From: Thalassobaculaceae bacterium
GTDB taxonomy: Bacteria; Pseudomonadota; Alphaproteobacteria; Thalassobaculales; Thalassobaculaceae
Length of the DNA stretch: 53,734 nucleotides
NCBI GenBank assembly: GCA_029212785.1
Contig: JARGOG010000029.1
Location: 1 to 53,734 of the forward strand
Reading direction: 5' to 3'
Position 1 is the first letter of the stretch. Each line of letters starts with the position of its first letter. Of this stretch, positions 52,992 through 53,734 are shown one piece after another. A model generated the notes under the pieces. It made no database searches and was not told the origin of the DNA. It saw only the letters and a list, made by a program, of their open reading frames with translations. The translations under genes were made by a program, and so were the position numbers.

Positions 52992-53693
52992 ATGCCGGAT
53001 CCGATCCCCTTCCGCCCGTCACCGCGCGATCCGCCGCAGGATAGCCGCTGGCCGCCGGTTGCAACCCTTCTCCTCACCCTGTCCCTTGCCGCGATCTTCC
53101 TCTGGCAGGAGGGGCTCGACGCCTATACGGACATCGCGGTCATCCATGGTTACGGCCTGATCCCGGCCGAACTGTTCGGTGTGCGGATCCGCGCGCCGCA
53201 GATCGAGGGACCGCCGCCGGTCGCCACGCTGCTCACCGCCCAGTTCCTGCATGGTGGAATCCTCCATCTGGTGGGCAACCTGGCGGCCATTCTGCTGGCC
53301 GGGATCCTGGTGGAACGCCGGGCGGGACCGCTTCGCACCCTGCTTGTCTTCCTGCTCGCCGGCATCGCCGGTCTGGCGGTGGAAGCCGCGGCCGAGCCCG
53401 GGGCGACCGCACCGATCATCGGGGCCAGTGCGGGTGCAGCGGGTTTGATCGGTGGCGTTCTACGCCGCGACCCGCGCGGGATGGTGCGCATCCCCTGGCC
53501 GGGCGGCAGGCGTGTCCGACTGCGCGAGATTCCGGCGCTGCCGCTGATCGGAATCTGGTTGATTGCCCAGGTCGCCGGGTTGGCGTTCGCTTCGGGAGAG
53601 CCGGTGGCGTTCCTCGCCCATGGGGCCGGCTTCGTGCTGGGAGCACTGCTGGCAGGCGGACGGCCCGCATCCGCGGCACCCGGAGCTACATGA
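52992..53693 (+). CDS. Rhomboid-family intramembrane serine protease
   Basis: A 233-residue protein with about six hydrophobic segments. The rhomboid hallmarks are 'FLHGGILHLVGNLAAILLAG', the catalytic Ser in 'IIGASAGAAGLIGGVL' and the catalytic His in 'FLAHGAGFVLGALLAG'. Such proteases cleave membrane-protein substrates within the bilayer. The Ser-His dyad is intact, so activity is expected. The gene starts 15 bases after pagL and its end overlaps the stop of a convergent gene by 8 bases. Confidence 0.9.
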   Translation: MPDPIPFRPSPRDPPQDSRWPPVATLLLTLSLAAIFLWQEGLDAYTDIAVIHGYGLIPAELFGVRIRAPQIEGPPPVATLLTAQFLHGGILHLVGNLAAILLAGILVERRAGPLRTLLVFLLAGIAGLAVEAAAEPGATAPIIGASAGAAGLIGGVLRRDPRGMVRIPWPGGRRVRLREIPALPLIGIWLIAQVAGLAFASGEPVAFLAHGAGFVLGALLAGGRPASAAPGAT

Positions 53694-53734
53694 TCGTCGA
53701 CGGGGCCGATGCCTCGAGCTTGAGCAGTTTTTCC
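53686..53734 (-). CDS. 3' end of a gene running off the right edge
   Basis: On the minus strand the frame reads 'EKLLKLEASAPSTIM' then TAG at 53688-53686. This short Leu/Lys/Glu stretch looks like a genuine C-terminus, but with 15 residues no family can be named. It overlaps the rhomboid gene by 8 bases. Confidence 0.4.
   Translation of the reverse strand, partial: EKLLKLEASAPSTIM

Overview
The window is a compact, GC-rich stretch of a bacterial chromosome with almost no non-coding DNA. Gene content points to an alphaproteobacterium, probably Rhodospirillales-like: a SUV3-type helicase followed by an S4-domain protein, CarD and RpoH close together, FdxA ferredoxin, several small PAS_5-type proteins, and a vitamin-B12 riboswitch upstream of a metal-chelate ABC ATPase and TonB. 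This placement is inferred from gene families, not from a marker-gene comparison. I saw no rRNA, tRNA, CRISPR array, insertion sequence, integrase or phage gene.

Layout. 1-7.0 kb: end of heme A synthase, a DUF2157 membrane protein, a DinG/XPD-like helicase, a class III adenylate cyclase, and an Lrp regulator overlapping a LysE exporter. 7.0-11.1 kb: TonB and ABC ATPase under a cobalamin riboswitch, then an orphan gene and a small membrane protein diverging from a Fur-like inverted repeat, and an FAH-fold enzyme. 11.1-23 kb: a glycogen/alpha-glucan operon (glgX-malQ-glgP-glgB, no glgA or glgC) flanked by four PAS_5-type genes. 23-27 kb: two divergent TPR-sulfotransferases. 26.7-29.4 kb: zinc uptake system znuA / znuCB with a Zur box between. 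29.5-34 kb: secreted protein, TPR plus 2OG-Fe(II) oxygenase, Tat-exported intradiol-dioxygenase-like protein, chemotaxis receptor. 34-44.3 kb: htpG with a sigma-32-like promoter, SUV3-like helicase, S4-domain protein, class V aminotransferase, a histidine kinase with a degenerate ATPase domain, a DUF938 methyltransferase, a TerB-like protein and fdxA. 44.3-47.4 kb: carD (with an upstream CRP-type site), a metallophosphoesterase-like protein that has lost its metal ligands, and rpoH. 47.4-53.7 kb: M48 lipoprotein protease, thermonuclease-like protein, dps diverging from oxyR, proline iminopeptidase, PagL lipid A deacylase, a rhomboid protease and the edge of a further gene.

Several genes form regulatory pairs: Lrp with LysE, OxyR with Dps, a Zur box with znuABC, a riboswitch with the ABC ATPase and tonB, and rpoH with an htpG promoter of RpoH type. 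Stress and envelope functions dominate the second half. I did not find an obvious new defence or mobile system. The observations most worth following are the conserved-looking pseudo-phosphoesterase between carD and rpoH, the kinase with an eroded ATP-binding domain, the four PAS_5 genes around the glycogen operon, and a codon-usage and GC anomaly inside the SUV3-like helicase gene.
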